Below, one piece after another: positions 1 to 6,348 of a stretch of 8,149 bases of DNA. Each line of letters begins with the position of its first letter. The stretch's first letter is position 1. The notes beneath the pieces were generated by a model that did no database searches, was not told the origin of the DNA, and was given only the letters and a program-made list of their open reading frames with translations. Origin of the DNA: Deltaproteobacteria bacterium (GTDB lineage: Bacteria; Desulfobacterota; GWC2-55-46; DRQE01); NCBI GenBank assembly GCA_030631875.1, contig DAOVKH010000069.1, positions 1-8,149 on the forward strand. The letters are read 5' to 3'. The translations under genes were made by a program, and so were the position numbers.

Positions 1-905
1 GAGCTTAGATAGGTCGCCCAATAAGAATACGGGTATGTACATGCCGTAACGTCAACGTCATCTTTTCTTGCTTTCCGTAGCATCTCTAAAGAACGCTCCA
101 TAGAGAAAGTACCGCCGGTGGAGTTTATGTGGTCTATATGTATGGCCGCACCCGTTTCTTTGGCCAAATCCAAGACTTCGTTTAGGGCCTCTATGTTCGT
201 GCCCGGCTCCTCCATATCGGAGTGGCGGATGTGAAAGAATACAGGTACGTTATGAGCTACGGCTACCCGCATCATCGCTTGAATCTCCAATGCCGTCGTG
301 CCCGGCGCGTACTCTATGCTCATCCCTATGCCGAGGGCACCGTCTTTGAGTGCCTGCCTTGCCATTTGGGTGAGCTTCTTTATCTGCGCCTTATCGGCCT
401 TTATATGGTTACCGATACCGAGCCTTAGGCGTGCGCCATTATAAAAGAATCCCGCACCGAAGTTTATCGGCAGATTAGCGCGCGACTCATACCTCTTATA
501 CCAAGCACCTACGTCAACGGCTCCGCCGTGCATTGCCAGGTTGCTCGTAACGCCGTCGGCCACCTTATACCAGATACCGTAATCGTTCGGGTTGTATGAA
601 AGCAGATCTATGAAGCCCGGACTAACGACGCGCCCCTTTGCGTCTATCGTCTTAAGCCCTTCGATATTCCTATGCGTTATTTTAACGATGCGTCCGCCGC
701 GTATTGCTACGTTAAGGCCGCGCTCATCACGCCCCGTCTCAGGGTCCATGACGCGTCCGTTATTTATTACAATATCGTAAGTGGTGGTGTCGCCAAGCAG
801 TGTGGCGCAAGAGGAAAGCATGAATAAAAGAAGAAATAATAAGAACGCACGACCGCTGTAAAGCGACCGCGCGTTTAATTTAATGCCAAGAAAAGCCCCG
901 TACAT
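1..905 (-). CDS. Lipoprotein amidohydrolase, N-acyl-D-amino-acid deacylase-like (partial, C-terminus outside window)
   Basis: My translation gives 301 residues with no stop before the window edge. The N-terminus is a lipoprotein signal peptide: basic n-region (K9, R13, R19), hydrophobic core AFLLFLLLFML, lipobox LSSC with the lipidated Cys at about residue 33. Ala follows the Cys, so by the E. coli rule it would be sorted to the outer membrane. The mature part opens with a urease-type amidohydrolase N-terminus (DIVINNGRVMDPETG, then IDAKGRVVSPGFID at about 87-100). Later, H225/H228 (FFHIRHSD) and H256/H259 (HIDHIN) match the positions of zinc-binding histidines in D-aminoacylases. Oddly, the HxH after PGFID is absent (PGFIDLLSY), and the usual Cys/Glu ligand after GVT is replaced (GVTSNLAMHGG), so catalysis is uncertain. 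The ATG at 905 is chosen because the next in-frame ATG falls inside the lipobox; GAGG lies only 1 nt upstream of it. It starts 7 nt behind the bactofilin stop and is probably cotranscribed. Superfamily sure; substrate unknown. Confidence 0.85.
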   Translation of the reverse strand, partial: MYGAFLGIKLNARSLYSGRAFLLFLLLFMLSSCATLLGDTTTYDIVINNGRVMDPETGRDERGLNVAIRGGRIVKITHRNIEGLKTIDAKGRVVSPGFIDLLSYNPNDYGIWYKVADGVTSNLAMHGGAVDVGAWYKRYESRANLPINFGAGFFYNGARLRLGIGNHIKADKAQIKKLTQMARQALKDGALGIGMSIEYAPGTTALEIQAMMRVAVAHNVPVFFHIRHSDMEEPGTNIEALNEVLDLAKETGAAIHIDHINSTGGTFSMERSLEMLRKARKDDVDVTACTYPYSYWATYLS

Positions 906-912
906 GCCTCTA

Positions 913-1338
913 TTAACCGGTCGTCTCTTCGGCGACTTTGGTAGGCTCTATCGAAGGGGCGGGCTTTATGTGGCTCGCATCCTGCTTCTTCGTCATAGTG
1001 CAATTGCCGTCGAATATAACGCCCTCGCCTATGACGAGTGTCGGGGTCTTTATATCGCCGAAGACCTTTGCCGGCGCGCGAAGTTCGACCTTACTTCTGG
1101 CGACGACTATGCCCTTAATCTCTCCTGATATTATCGTATTATCTACGCTCAGGTTGCCGTCGAATATCGCCTCTTCACCTACGAGCAACGTACCGTCGCT
1201 CTTTATCTCGCCCTTGAAGTTGCCATCAAGACGCATCGTACCTTTGAACTCAACAGTACCCTCAAAGCTCATGCCCTTACCGATAAATCCTGTTATCTCC
1301 GTTGCCATATCCACGTCGTCGTCCTTCTTTGAAAACAT
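913..1338 (-). CDS. Bactofilin (polymer-forming cytoskeletal protein)
   Basis: A 141-residue protein with a full bactofilin (DUF583) domain at about 15-115: short beta-helix repeats rich in Gly and Val/Ile, such as GFIGKGMSFEGTVEFKG, TLLVGEEAIFDG, GEIKGIVVARSKVELRAPAKVFGDI and LVIGEGVIFDGNC. Flanking tails are short and disordered: an acidic/lysine N-terminus (MFSKKDDDVD) and a Pro/Glu/Thr-rich C-terminus. Bactofilins polymerise without nucleotide into filaments at the cytoplasmic face of the membrane; they localise cell-wall enzymes and, in Myxococcus, help position the ParABS machinery. Its place directly behind parB fits such a role (inference). The start is firm: AGGAGG sits 5 nt upstream of the ATG. 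The 72-nt gap from parB contains no convincing terminator, so it is likely in the par operon. Length is typical for the family. Confidence 0.93.
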   Translation of the reverse strand: MFSKKDDDVDMATEITGFIGKGMSFEGTVEFKGTMRLDGNFKGEIKSDGTLLVGEEAIFDGNLSVDNTIISGEIKGIVVARSKVELRAPAKVFGDIKTPTLVIGEGVIFDGNCTMTKKQDASHIKPAPSIEPTKVAEETTG

Positions 1339-1343
1339 AAGTG

Positions 1344-1349
1344 CCTCCT
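1344..1349 (-). promoter_or_regulatory. Strong Shine-Dalgarno of the bactofilin gene
   Basis: AGGAGG lies 5 nt upstream of the ATG at 1338. It is the strongest ribosome binding site in the window and decides the start. It suggests the bactofilin is translated at a higher level than the genes around it, as expected for a polymer-forming protein (inference). Confidence 0.85.
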
Positions 1350-1410
1350 GACTTTCTTAATTAAGGTGAATAAAATTCTATACCCATACGCCTTTAAAAA
1401 TTTTACCGCT

Positions 1411-2277
1411 TTATATGGACTTAAGGAGGTCCACTATACGTTCGCGTTCTTCGGATGAATAAAACTCTATCTCCACGCGCCCCTTGCCGGAGCGTTCTTT
1501 TATTAAGACCTTCGTCGAAAATATATCTCTAAGGTCGCTCTCTATAGCCTCAAAGTTAGAGCTGCCGCGAGGCGACGTCTTTCCGCTACCGGAGGCAGGC
1601 TTTGACTTACCTCCACTCTCGTCAAGATCGAGCGAAGCTATAAGCTCTGTGGCACGCACGGAAAGACCCTTCTTTACAATCTTCCTTAAAAGCTCCCGTT
1701 GCTTGGCCGCACCACTGAGAGAGAGTATAGCACGCGCATGGCCCATAGTAATGCCGCCATCAATGAGTACCTGCTTTACCTCTATCGGAAGCTTAAGGAG
1801 GCGCATATAATTTGCAACTGTGGCGCGCTCCTTGCCGACACACCTGGCTATCTCCTCCTGAGAGAGCCCAAGCTCATTTAGGTTCCCGTATGCCTCGGCC
1901 TCCTCTAAGGGGTTTAAGTCCTCGCGCTGGACATTCTCTATTATGGCAAGCTCGAGAGACTCCCTGTCGGTAGCGTCCATTATTACGATAGGCACTTCCT
2001 TAAGCCCCGCCAACTTTGAGGCACGAAGACGCCGCTCACCGGCTATAAGCTCAAAACCCGAACCCACGCGCCTGACTATCAGAGGCTCGATTATGCCCTT
2101 CTCTTTAATGGAAGCGGCCAACTCCTTGAGAGGGGCTTCTTTGAAACTCTTACGAGGCTGATCTTTATTGGCACTAATCTTACCGATTGCGCAGTGCATG
2201 TAGGGAGCATCACTACTGCTGACCGCATCGTCGCCCATAAGAGCGCCAAGGCCTCTGCCAAGAACTTTCTTTTTCAT
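1411..2277 (-). CDS. parB: Chromosome partitioning protein ParB (CTP-dependent DNA clamp)
   Basis: A 288-residue ParB/Spo0J protein of usual length. It opens with the LGRGLGALMG motif (6-15) that in this family contacts ParA. The N-terminal CTP-binding domain holds DQPRKSF (39-45), LAASIKEKGIIEPLIVR (53-69), the GERR box (80-83) and IIENVQREDLNP (112-123). A helix-turn-helix parS reader follows at about 138-164 (LSQEEIARCVGKERATVANYMRLLKLP). A Gly/Ser/Lys/Pro-rich linker at about 218-237 leads to the C-terminal dimerisation domain (YSSEERERIVDLLKSI). ParB loads on parS, hydrolyses CTP, slides and forms the nucleoprotein complex moved by ParA; its sites lie at 3175-3244. AAGGAG 4 nt before the ATG supports the start. 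It begins 31 nt behind parA and is almost surely cotranscribed with it. Confidence 0.97.
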   Translation of the reverse strand: MKKKVLGRGLGALMGDDAVSSSDAPYMHCAIGKISANKDQPRKSFKEAPLKELAASIKEKGIIEPLIVRRVGSGFELIAGERRLRASKLAGLKEVPIVIMDATDRESLELAIIENVQREDLNPLEEAEAYGNLNELGLSQEEIARCVGKERATVANYMRLLKLPIEVKQVLIDGGITMGHARAILSLSGAAKQRELLRKIVKKGLSVRATELIASLDLDESGGKSKPASGSGKTSPRGSSNFEAIESDLRDIFSTKVLIKERSGKGRVEIEFYSSEERERIVDLLKSI

Positions 2278-2308
2278 GTAACTCCTTGATTTTATTAAGG
2301 TTTATGGC

Positions 2309-3103
2309 TTAGCTTGCTTCCACAGCAGCCTCTTTAAGAATACTGTCACGCAATAGGAACTCCTTAGTAAGCTCCATATAGCTTATCGCCCCCTTGGAGT
2401 TTATATCGTACAATATGACGGGCTTACCAAAGCTTGGGCTCTCGCTTATGCGGACATTCCTCGGTATCATCGTATCAAAGGCCTTATCGGCAAAGTGCGC
2501 CCTTATCTCATCGACTACCTGATGGGAGAGGTTGTTGCGTGCGTCGAACATCGTAAGGACGATACCCTCGACCTCAAGTGTCGGGTTAAGGCGTTTACGC
2601 ATCATCTCAATGGTCTTTAAGATCTTGCTTATCCCCTCCAGAGCATAGTACTCACACTGGAGCGGTATCAAGACCGAATCGGCGGCCACAAGGGCATTTA
2701 CGGTCAGAAGGCTTAGCGACGGCGGACAATCTATCAATATATAATCAAAGTCGTCTCTAATGGTATCGAGCACACTCTTAAGGCGTGTGTCTCGCTCCGG
2801 ATGACCGACGAGCTCGACCTCTGCACCAATCAGGTCGATCGTCGCCGGTACGAGCTTTAGGAATGATATATCCGTATCCTTTATTAACCCTCGGATATCG
2901 TCATCTCTGACAATGGCATCGTATATACCGCCCATCGTGCCATTCGGCACAGCACCAACACCGCTTGAGGCATTGCCCTGCGGATCGAAGTCCACAAGCA
3001 AGACACGCTTCTCAGTAACAGCCAACGTTGCGGCGAGGTTTATGGCGGTCGTCGTCTTACCGACCCCACCCTTTTGATTTGCTATTGCGATTATCTTTGC
3101 CAT
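2309..3103 (-). CDS. parA: Chromosome partitioning ATPase ParA (Soj)
   Basis: A 264-residue ParA/MinD-type ATPase in the short chromosomal form without an N-terminal DNA-binding domain. The deviant Walker A KGGVGKTT lies at 11-18, with signature lysine K11 and catalytic-loop lysine K16. Walker A' VDFDPQGNAS follows at 37-46 and Walker B ILIDCPPS at 122-129. ParA-ATP dimers coat the nucleoid nonspecifically; ParB stimulates hydrolysis and so pulls parS complexes apart. It is first in a parA-parB-bactofilin run and has its own promoter at 3113-3140. No Shine-Dalgarno precedes the ATG (upstream bases TATCTCTCA), and the -10 box ends 9 nt before it, so the transcript may be nearly leaderless. The start is firm, because MAKIIAIANQKGG is the standard N-terminus. 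The parS sites just upstream of the promoter allow ParB feedback (inference). Confidence 0.97.
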   Translation of the reverse strand: MAKIIAIANQKGGVGKTTTAINLAATLAVTEKRVLLVDFDPQGNASSGVGAVPNGTMGGIYDAIVRDDDIRGLIKDTDISFLKLVPATIDLIGAEVELVGHPERDTRLKSVLDTIRDDFDYILIDCPPSLSLLTVNALVAADSVLIPLQCEYYALEGISKILKTIEMMRKRLNPTLEVEGIVLTMFDARNNLSHQVVDEIRAHFADKAFDTMIPRNVRISESPSFGKPVILYDINSKGAISYMELTKEFLLRDSILKEAAVEAS

Positions 3104-3112
3104 TGAGAGATA

Positions 3113-3140
3113 ATTCTACCATAGAGCCACAAAACTTCAA
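3113..3140 (-). promoter_or_regulatory. Putative sigma70 promoter of parA, abutting the start codon
   Basis: On the minus strand TTGAAG (3140-3135) is followed by a 16-nt spacer and TAGAAT (3118-3113). The -10 box matches TATAAT at 5 of 6 positions, the -35 box matches TTGACA at 4 of 6. The -10 box ends 9 nt before the parA ATG, so transcription would start about 1-4 nt upstream of it. A 6-bp inverted repeat overlaps the -35 box, and parS sites begin 35 nt upstream. Confidence 0.6.
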
Positions 3141-3152
3141 GAGATTTCTTGA
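3137..3152. repeat. Inverted repeat overlapping the parA -35 box
   Basis: TCAAGA and TCTTGA form perfect 6-bp arms around a 4-nt centre (GATT), covering part of the predicted -35 element. It could be an operator for a dimeric regulator of parAB, but arms this short also occur by chance. No regulator is identified. Confidence 0.25.
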
Positions 3153-3174
3153 GTGGACTCCGGGCTTAGCTGGA

Positions 3175-3196
3175 AATTGTTCCACGTGGAACAATT
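3175..3196. promoter_or_regulatory. parS centromere site 1
   Basis: The 16-bp core TGTTCCACGTGGAACA (3178-3193) is a perfect palindrome matching the bacterial parS consensus TGTTnCACGTGnAACA. The symmetry extends to 22 bp over 3175-3196. It is the loading site for ParB, encoded about 1 kb away. It lies upstream of the parA promoter in the rsmG-parA gap. Confidence 0.95.
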
Positions 3197-3220
3197 CGGG
3201 GAATCAACGCTTCTCTGCTG

Positions 3221-3244
3221 AGATTGTTCCACGTGGAACAATCT
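3221..3244. promoter_or_regulatory. parS centromere site 2
   Basis: A second copy of the same 16-bp parS core lies at 3225-3240, inside a 24-bp perfect palindrome (3221-3244). Its centre is 47 bp from that of site 1, about four and a half helical turns. The bases between the sites are unrelated, so the cores are conserved for binding rather than copied in a recent tandem duplication. Confidence 0.95.
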
Positions 3245-3293
3245 GGGTATAGGAGAGATCTTGAGAAGAAAGTATCAGAGGTTTGGGGCAGAG

Positions 3294-4019
3294 CTAAGAA
3301 TTATCCCTCTGAGAGAGACCTCTAAATATGACAAGGGTCGTCATCCTATCGGTAAAGGGCACAGCCACCTCGATAACTTCAACGCTTCCGACCCCCAGAG
3401 CCTCAACGGCCTTTAGCTCGGCCTTAAGGGGCATTGTTGTATCCGAAGCACCATCTTCCAATGGCCCTTTCATGGCGATTATAGTGCCGTCTTCACTTAG
3501 ATAAGGCCTTGCCATCTCCACGAAGCCCTTAAGCTCGGTAAATGCTCTTGATATGACACAATCAAAGCCACCGCCACTGACCCCGCCAGCGACACTCTCT
3601 ATTAAGGCCGCATCTTCGGCCCTTCCCGCTACGGCCTTGGCATCGGCGAGGCCTATGGTACGTATGGCGTGGCGCATGAAGTTGACCTTCTTCCCGACCG
3701 AGTCAATGAGGGTAAGGGTCGTCTCCGGCAGGACTATCTTTAAAGGAATACCCGGAAAACCTCCACCGGCACCGATATCCAATATAGAGGCCGCACCGTT
3801 CTTTAGGGAGGAAATGACCTTAAATGGCACCAACGAATCTATGAAGTGGCGTATGACAATCCCGCTATCGTCTCTTATGGCCGTGAGGTTAATCTTACCG
3901 TTCCAGCGCTTCAGCTCCTCTAAGTAAGTAGCAAAGGCCGTCACCTGAGCTTCGCTCAATTCGCCTGCGCCAAGCTCTTTAGCACCTTGACGTAATATAC
4001 TTTCAAGTTCTCGCTTCAT
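3294..4019 (-). CDS. rsmG: 16S rRNA (guanine-527-N7)-methyltransferase RsmG (GidB)
   Basis: A 241-residue RsmG with a class I methyltransferase fold. Family motifs in order: WNGKINLTAIRD (39-50), HFIDSL (58-63), the SAM-binding loop ILDIGAGGGFPGIPLKI (79-95), the acidic LIDS that binds the SAM ribose (104-107), GRAED (132-136) and ISRAF (156-160). It methylates N7 of G527 in the 16S rRNA 530 loop; loss of RsmG elsewhere gives low-level streptomycin resistance. It is somewhat longer than the usual 205-215 residues, partly through a Gly/Ser-rich loop (VAGGVSGGG, about 143-151) and a C-terminal tail. It starts 2 nt after the mnmG stop with no clear Shine-Dalgarno, which suggests translational coupling to mnmG. 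Confidence 0.96.
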   Translation of the reverse strand: MKRELESILRQGAKELGAGELSEAQVTAFATYLEELKRWNGKINLTAIRDDSGIVIRHFIDSLVPFKVISSLKNGAASILDIGAGGGFPGIPLKIVLPETTLTLIDSVGKKVNFMRHAIRTIGLADAKAVAGRAEDAALIESVAGGVSGGGFDCVISRAFTELKGFVEMARPYLSEDGTIIAMKGPLEDGASDTTMPLKAELKAVEALGVGSVEVIEVAVPFTDRMTTLVIFRGLSQRDNS

Positions 4020-4021
4020 CG

Positions 4022-5950
4022 TTAGATCACACCCATCTTCTTAAGGTTTACCATTAATATAGATATTGCCGCCGGTGTAACGCCCGATATCCTTCCGGCC
4101 TGGCCTATGGAGTAGGGGCGTATTGCCGAGAGTTTTTCTCTAATCTCAGCCGAGAGGCCTGCGACCAATGCGTAATCCATGGCTTCGGGTATCTCTATAT
4201 GCTCCATGCGCTTAAACCTCTCGGCCTCCTCGAGCTGGCGCGAGATATAACCCTCGTACTTTACCATCACCTCTAAGGCCTCTCGCGAGGCTCTAAGCTC
4301 GAATGCACGCGCTACTCGTTCAGGAATCTCGCCATCGTAACCTGAAAGCAAAGCCGATACCCTAAAAACCTCTTTAATATCAACACCTTGGCGGCGCAAG
4401 GCCTCTTTCAGGGTAGTAGCCTTCTTAATCTCCCCTATGGGAGAGCCTCTAAGTATCTCATTTGTTTTGATTGTCGGAGTTAGAGTTATGATTTCCAAAT
4501 ACTCCATTATGATTTCAATTGCCTCTTTCTTTTCAATAAAACGCCCGTAGACGTCTTCATCTTTCTCTCTACTAATGATACCCAAATCAAATGCCTTTTC
4601 GGTAAGCCTCATATCGGCATTGTCTTCCCTTAAGAGGAGTCGATACTCGGCCCTTGAAGTAAATAGCCTGTAGGGTTCTTCCGTACCCTTTGTTACGAGG
4701 TCATCTATCAGCACGCCTATGTAGGCCTCAGAACGGTCGAGTATAAAGGGTGGCTTGCCCATAATCTTTACGCCTGCGTTTATGCCCGCCATTAACCCCT
4801 GTGCGGCGGCCTCTTCGTAGCCCGACGTTCCGTTTATCTGTCCTGCCAAGTATAGCCCCTTGACGGCCTTCGTCTCAAGTGTCGGGTGAAGCTCAGTCGG
4901 CTGTATGTAATCGTACTCAACGGCATAGCCGGGCTTTAGTATCTCTACACTCTCAAGGCCTTTTATTGTGCGCAGGAACTTAAGCTGTACATCTTCCGGA
5001 AGGGACGTTGAGAGTCCATTCGGATATACGTCGTCGATCCCTCGCCCTTCTGGCTCAAGGAATATCTGATGGCGATCTTTATCGGGAAATCGTTTTATCT
5101 TGTCTTCTATGGAGGGGCAGTAGCGTGGCCCCGTGCCCTTTATCGTGCCGCTGAAGAGTGGGGAGCGATGCAGATTTTCTTCAATGATTTTATGGGTTTG
5201 CGTATTTGTGTGTGTTATAAAGCAGGAGAGCTGTTCTTTGCCTTCGACCTCTTCTCTGCGCGTACGCACCGAGAAGGGCTGAACCTCTTCATCGCCCCTT
5301 TGTTCTTCGAGGAGGCTATAGTCTATTGTATTTTTATCGAGCCTCGGACACGTCCCGGTCTTTAACCTGCCCATCTTAAGTCCGAGCCCCTTTAAGGACT
5401 TAGACAAGCCCCGACTCACGTGGTCTCCCCTGCGCCCGCCCTGAGTCGTCGTATCTCCTGTGTGCATGAGTCCGTTCAGGAAGGTTCCCGTCGTTACTAT
5501 GACGGCCTTTGCGTCTATCACTTCGCCGCAAGCGAGCCTAACGCCCGTTATGGTATCGTCTTCTGTAGTAAGCTCTTCGACGATACCTTCGATTAAGGTA
5601 AGACCTCTTAGATCTTCGAGAAACCCCTGCATATACCTTTGATATAAAAACCTATCGGCCTGAGCGCGCGAGGAGCGAACGGCAGGGCCCTTACTGCGAT
5701 TAAGGACTCTAAATTGTATGGCCGTCAGATCTATGGCACGCGCCATCTCTCCGCCAAGAGCGTCTATCTCCTTTACGAGATGCCCCTTTGCTATACCGCC
5801 TATGGCGGGGTTACAGGACATGTGACCGATAGTCTCCCTGCTTGCCGTAACTATGGCTACGCTTAGGCCAAGGCGCACGGCACTTGAGGCAGCCTCAATA
5901 CCTGCGTGGCCTGCCCCTATTATAATTATGTCGAAGACCTTCCTATGCAT
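4022..5950 (-). CDS. mnmG: tRNA uridine-34 5-carboxymethylaminomethyl modification enzyme MnmG (GidA)
   Basis: A full-length MnmG of 642 residues (family about 620-650). The N-terminal FAD Rossmann motif is GAGHAG (12-17). MSCNPAIGGIAKGHLVKEIDALGGEM (44-69) is the family signature and contains C46; C278 in RYCPSIEDK is the second conserved cysteine. GPAVRSSRAQADR (88-100), TTGTFLNG (153-160), CFITHTNTQTH (243-253), GLYLAGQINGTSGYEEAAAQGL (365-386) and TSRAEYRLLLREDNAD (431-446) follow. The C-terminal MnmE-binding domain includes KYEGYISRQ and RPYSIGQAGRISGVTPA. With MnmE it installs cmnm5 on the wobble U34 of certain tRNAs using FAD, NADH and methylenetetrahydrofolate or glycine. It heads the minus-strand run, with a promoter at 6019-6048 and a leader of about 60 nt. 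mnmE is not its upstream neighbour here, unlike in many genomes. Confidence 0.98.
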   Translation of the reverse strand: MHRKVFDIIIIGAGHAGIEAASSAVRLGLSVAIVTASRETIGHMSCNPAIGGIAKGHLVKEIDALGGEMARAIDLTAIQFRVLNRSKGPAVRSSRAQADRFLYQRYMQGFLEDLRGLTLIEGIVEELTTEDDTITGVRLACGEVIDAKAVIVTTGTFLNGLMHTGDTTTQGGRRGDHVSRGLSKSLKGLGLKMGRLKTGTCPRLDKNTIDYSLLEEQRGDEEVQPFSVRTRREEVEGKEQLSCFITHTNTQTHKIIEENLHRSPLFSGTIKGTGPRYCPSIEDKIKRFPDKDRHQIFLEPEGRGIDDVYPNGLSTSLPEDVQLKFLRTIKGLESVEILKPGYAVEYDYIQPTELHPTLETKAVKGLYLAGQINGTSGYEEAAAQGLMAGINAGVKIMGKPPFILDRSEAYIGVLIDDLVTKGTEEPYRLFTSRAEYRLLLREDNADMRLTEKAFDLGIISREKDEDVYGRFIEKKEAIEIIMEYLEIITLTPTIKTNEILRGSPIGEIKKATTLKEALRRQGVDIKEVFRVSALLSGYDGEIPERVARAFELRASREALEVMVKYEGYISRQLEEAERFKRMEHIEIPEAMDYALVAGLSAEIREKLSAIRPYSIGQAGRISGVTPAAISILMVNLKKMGVI

Positions 5951-5977
5951 AGATTATTCCCGTAATATATTTTAGAA

Positions 5978-5990
5978 CCGTCCCTGACGG
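5978..5990 (-). other. Small hairpin in the mnmG leader
   Basis: CCGTC and GACGG form a perfect 5-bp GC-rich stem with a 3-nt loop. On the mnmG transcript it lies in the leader about 27 nt before the ATG and is followed by TTCTAAAATATATT, not a clean U-run. It may be a weak leader structure. Evidence for regulation is thin. Confidence 0.3.
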
Positions 5991-6018
5991 CATTTTATAG
6001 TTTCACAATAGACGGCCT

Positions 6019-6048
6019 ATCTTAGCCCATAGGCTCTGGAAATGTCAA
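6019..6048 (-). promoter_or_regulatory. Putative sigma70 promoter of mnmG
   Basis: On the minus strand a perfect -35 TTGACA (6048-6043), an 18-nt spacer and TAAGAT (6024-6019, 4 of 6 matches to TATAAT). It would start transcription near 6012, giving a leader of about 60 nt before the mnmG ATG at 5950. Its -35 box lies 28 nt from the -35 box of the divergent DksA-like gene, so the two promoters are back to back in this 164-nt gap. Confidence 0.55.
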
Positions 6049-6076
6049 ATTCACAGGGTTCTCACATATTTTTCAA

Positions 6077-6104
6077 TTGACAATTTCTATAAAAGGAGTA
6101 TACT
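6077..6104 (+). promoter_or_regulatory. Putative strong sigma70 promoter of the DksA-like gene
   Basis: A perfect -35 TTGACA (6077-6082), a 16-nt spacer and TATACT (6099-6104, 5 of 6 matches). The predicted transcription start is about 6110-6112, only 3-5 nt before the ATG at 6115. The purine-rich AAAAGGAG at 6091-6098 lies in the promoter spacer and 16 nt from the ATG, so it is probably not the ribosome binding site. The message would then be nearly leaderless. Confidence 0.6.
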
Positions 6105-6114
6105 TCATAATCCT

Positions 6115-6348
6115 ATGGCAACGACAAAGAAAAATTCAAAGAGCACGCCTAAGAAGGCCGCTACACCAAAGAAGAAGACTGCGGCGAAGAAACCTCTTAA
6201 AAAGGTTGCTACTAAAGCGACTGCTAAGAAGGCGACTACCAAAAAGCCGGTTGCATCTAAGAAGGCCGCTAAGAAGGTAGCAACGCCCAAGAAGGTCGTA
6301 AAAAAAGCGGCCGCCCCAAAGAAGAAGTCAGCCGTAAAGTCAAAGACT
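6115..6348 (+). repeat. Low-complexity AAG-rich tract encoding the lysine tail
   Basis: The first 78 codons are dominated by AAG/AAA and GCx/ACx codons, with recurring short units such as CCAAAGAAGAAG (near 6166 and 6311) and CTAAGAAGGC. The repetition is degenerate at DNA level, as expected from selection on lysine content plus slippage-prone growth. Tail length is likely to vary between relatives. Confidence 0.7.

Noticed and set aside
222..780. Plus-strand open frames of 68 and 62 codons
   Set aside because: They are antisense to the amidohydrolase, whose long minus-strand frame has clear family motifs.
883..1351. Two plus-strand open frames of 81 and 137 codons
   Set aside because: They lie antisense to the firmly identified bactofilin gene and resemble no family I know.
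1356..1365. CTTAATTAAG palindrome before the bactofilin gene as an operator or promoter element
   Set aside because: Ten AT-rich bases are easily found by chance, and no -35/-10 pair with proper spacing accompanies it.
3175..3244. Paired palindromes as recombinase or phage attachment sites
   Set aside because: The cores match parS exactly and lie next to parAB; there is no integrase or mobile gene nearby.
5978..6000. GC stem followed by CATTTTAT read as a plus-strand intrinsic terminator
   Set aside because: No plus-strand gene ends there, the stem is only 5 bp and the T-run is short.
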